Assembly (NCBI GenBank): GCA_035274465.1
Contig: DATEOF010000195.1
Span: forward strand, 10,199 to 74,198
DNA: 64,000 nt
From: JADGRF01 sp035274465
Lineage (GTDB): Bacteria > Myxococcota_A > Polyangia > Polyangiales > JAFGIB01
Direction of reading: 5' to 3'
The notes under the pieces were generated by a model. That model made no database searches. It saw only the letters and a list, made by a program, of their open reading frames with translations, and was not told the DNA's origin. Position numbers and translations under genes: made by a program. Every line of letters begins with the position of its first letter. Within the stretch, counting starts at the first letter, position 1. Shown here piece by piece: positions 62,978 to 64,000 of this stretch.

Positions 62978-63235
62978 GTGAGGAACCAAGAAGACGATGA
63001 AGTCGCACGCGTTCGGGCCGAGGTCGCGCGGGCTCTGAGCGTCCAGCCTCCCGATGTGGCCTTGTTGAGCGCGTCGCTGGAGCGGGTGGATGCCCTGCTG
63101 GCGAAGGCGCGCGCGGAGCTGTCGGCGGCCGTGCGGGAGATGCAGCTGTTGCCGGAGGTCGAGGCGGGTAGGGGGCGTTCGGAGGCGGCCGCGGAGTCGT
63201 TTCCGATCGGCTGGCACGGGTCGTTTCCCTGGTGA
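62978..63235 (+). CDS. Small helical acidic protein, unknown
   Basis: 85-residue protein with a GTG start and AGGAG (62964-62968) nine bases before it. The N-terminal ~60 residues are charged and helical (VARVRAEVARALS, LERVDALLAKARAELSAAVREM). The tail is WHGSFPW. No family is recognised. Its stop TGA abuts directly the reverse-strand stop of the pectate-lyase-like gene (TGA/TCA), so the two genes end back to back without spacer. Confidence 0.6.
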   Translation: MRNQEDDEVARVRAEVARALSVQPPDVALLSASLERVDALLAKARAELSAAVREMQLLPEVEAGRGRSEAAAESFPIGWHGSFPW

Positions 63236-64000
63236 TCAGTACTGGCTGACGTTGGCCGACGGGATGTCGCGGAAGACCCGGTCCGATTTGTCGCCGGAGC
63301 CGGTGAACTGGTACTTCAGGTCGTGGTAGCGGACGAAGCACTGGGGGCTGTCGCTCTGCACCACGGCCGAGATCACGCCGCTGACGTCGACCGTGTTCAG
63401 ATCGACGTCGAGCTTGAACTCCGTGCCGCCGTTTTGGCGGACGAGCTTGCCCATGTCGCTGCCGCGGAAGTTCTCGATGCGCACCGAACACGGGGCATTG
63501 AACTGAAACATCTTGTCGGCCGCCTTGTGGCCCTCGCTGTCCTTGATGGTGATCTTGCCGCCCGGGAAGTAGCTGCGCACCGAGGCCGCGTCTTCGCCGG
63601 CGTCTTCCCAGGTGATGTGCTCGAGCGTGTTGTCGCCGAGCATGTGCACGCCCTCGCAGCCGGGGTAGGTGATCGTCACGTTCTTCAGGCTGGCGCCGGG
63701 CGCGAGCACGAAGTAGGGACGCTGATCCTCGGCTTGTTCGCCCTCGGTGGTATCGCAGCGCATGGCGGCGGCGTCCGCCGTCAGGCGCTCGCCCTTGCCG
63801 TCGTAGGCGGTGCCGCGCGGGACGAAGATCGTCTCGCGGATCGTGCGCGTCCCGCCGCTGCCCTGGGTGGCGCAGGTGACCTTGCCGAGCTCGCCCTCGA
63901 GGTACTTCAGATAGTCCTTGCGCGCGTCCTCGTCGCTCGGCGCGAGGGCACGCAGCATCTCGAGCGGGTCGCCCTCGCAGCCCACGGCCGCGGTTGGCGC
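63236..64000 (-). CDS. PL3-family pectate lyase-like protein (5' end outside window)
   Basis: Partial gene; 255 residues are visible and the frame continues past the window end. The parallel beta-helix motifs ETIFVPRGTAYDGKGERL, LKNVTITYPGCEGVHM, DNTLEHITWEDAGEDAASVRSY and KMFQFNAPCSVRIENF match family PL3 pectate lyases, including the EDA segment that binds calcium. The Cys near the visible start (PTAAVGC) could be a lipobox of a secreted lipoprotein beginning just outside the window. Predicted role: cleavage of polygalacturonate or a similar acidic polysaccharide outside the cell. Confidence 0.78.
   Translation of the reverse strand, partial: APTAAVGCEGDPLEMLRALAPSDEDARKDYLKYLEGELGKVTCATQGSGGTRTIRETIFVPRGTAYDGKGERLTADAAAMRCDTTEGEQAEDQRPYFVLAPGASLKNVTITYPGCEGVHMLGDNTLEHITWEDAGEDAASVRSYFPGGKITIKDSEGHKAADKMFQFNAPCSVRIENFRGSDMGKLVRQNGGTEFKLDVDLNTVDVSGVISAVVQSDSPQCFVRYHDLKYQFTGSGDKSDRVFRDIPSANVSQY

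Overview
High-GC bacterial chromosome, dense with genes on both strands. Several things point to Myxococcota, most likely a Polyangia-type myxobacterium: many secreted lipoproteins with Cys-rich, FG-GAP or lectin-like domains, a 3,769-residue TPR protein, a very large receiver/PATAN-type regulator, a MoxR/VWA pair, an HDAC-family deacetylase, and frequent GTG starts. The species assignment is inference. No rRNA, tRNA, CRISPR array, prophage or complete insertion sequence was seen.

Layout. 1-4.7 kb: housekeeping (ndk, a BrkB/YihY membrane protein, dapD-dapE for lysine/diaminopimelate, rlmN). 4.7-8.1 kb: two convergent lipoproteins, one lectin-like and one Cys-rich. 8.1-9.5 kb: a long intergenic region with a perfect CRP-type palindrome, then a Crp/Fnr regulator. 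9.5-16.8 kb: a secreted CBM9-like protein, a UDP-sugar pyrophosphorylase, a lipoprotein, a TonB-like protein and queG. 16.9-20.2 kb: an HDAC-family enzyme and an FG-GAP lipoprotein. 20.2-25.8 kb: a minus-strand surface-polysaccharide cluster (GT87-like, DUF3237, two GT4 glycosyltransferases, a Wzx-type flippase). 25.9-36.4 kb: a 1,376-residue membrane protein, a TMTC-like glycosyltransferase, obgE and a large receiver/PATAN regulator. 36.5-42.9 kb: a sulfatase-fold lipoprotein, an AMIN protein, VWA and MoxR proteins and a lipoprotein. 43.0-47.9 kb: yceD-rpmF-fabH-fabG-acpP-fabF-rpiB and a small Cys/His protein. 47.9-50.2 kb: M18 aminopeptidase and a membrane protein. 50.3-61.7 kb: the giant TPR gene. 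61.7-64 kb: a class IV aminotransferase, tiny membrane ORFs, a small acidic protein, and a truncated PL3-like pectate lyase at the window edge.

Two small repeat families stand out. (1) A 64-65 bp element occurs four times. Three copies lie in frame inside unrelated protein genes (CBM9-like protein, lipoprotein, M18 aminopeptidase), in both orientations, adding about 22 residues each. The fourth is intergenic, directly upstream of the yceD-rpmF-fab promoter. It behaves like a protein-coding palindromic repeat, comparable in concept to Rickettsia RPEs. (2) A MITE-like element of about 160 bp occurs twice, with near-perfect terminal inverted repeats and TA target duplications (IS630/mariner-like). 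In both copies the TA plus the element's terminal G forms the TAG stop of a neighbouring gene. In the first copy, removing the element in silico restores a perfect 18-residue lipoprotein signal peptide, so this insertion appears to have broken a gene start.

Limits: family assignments come from recognised motifs in the translations, not from database searches.
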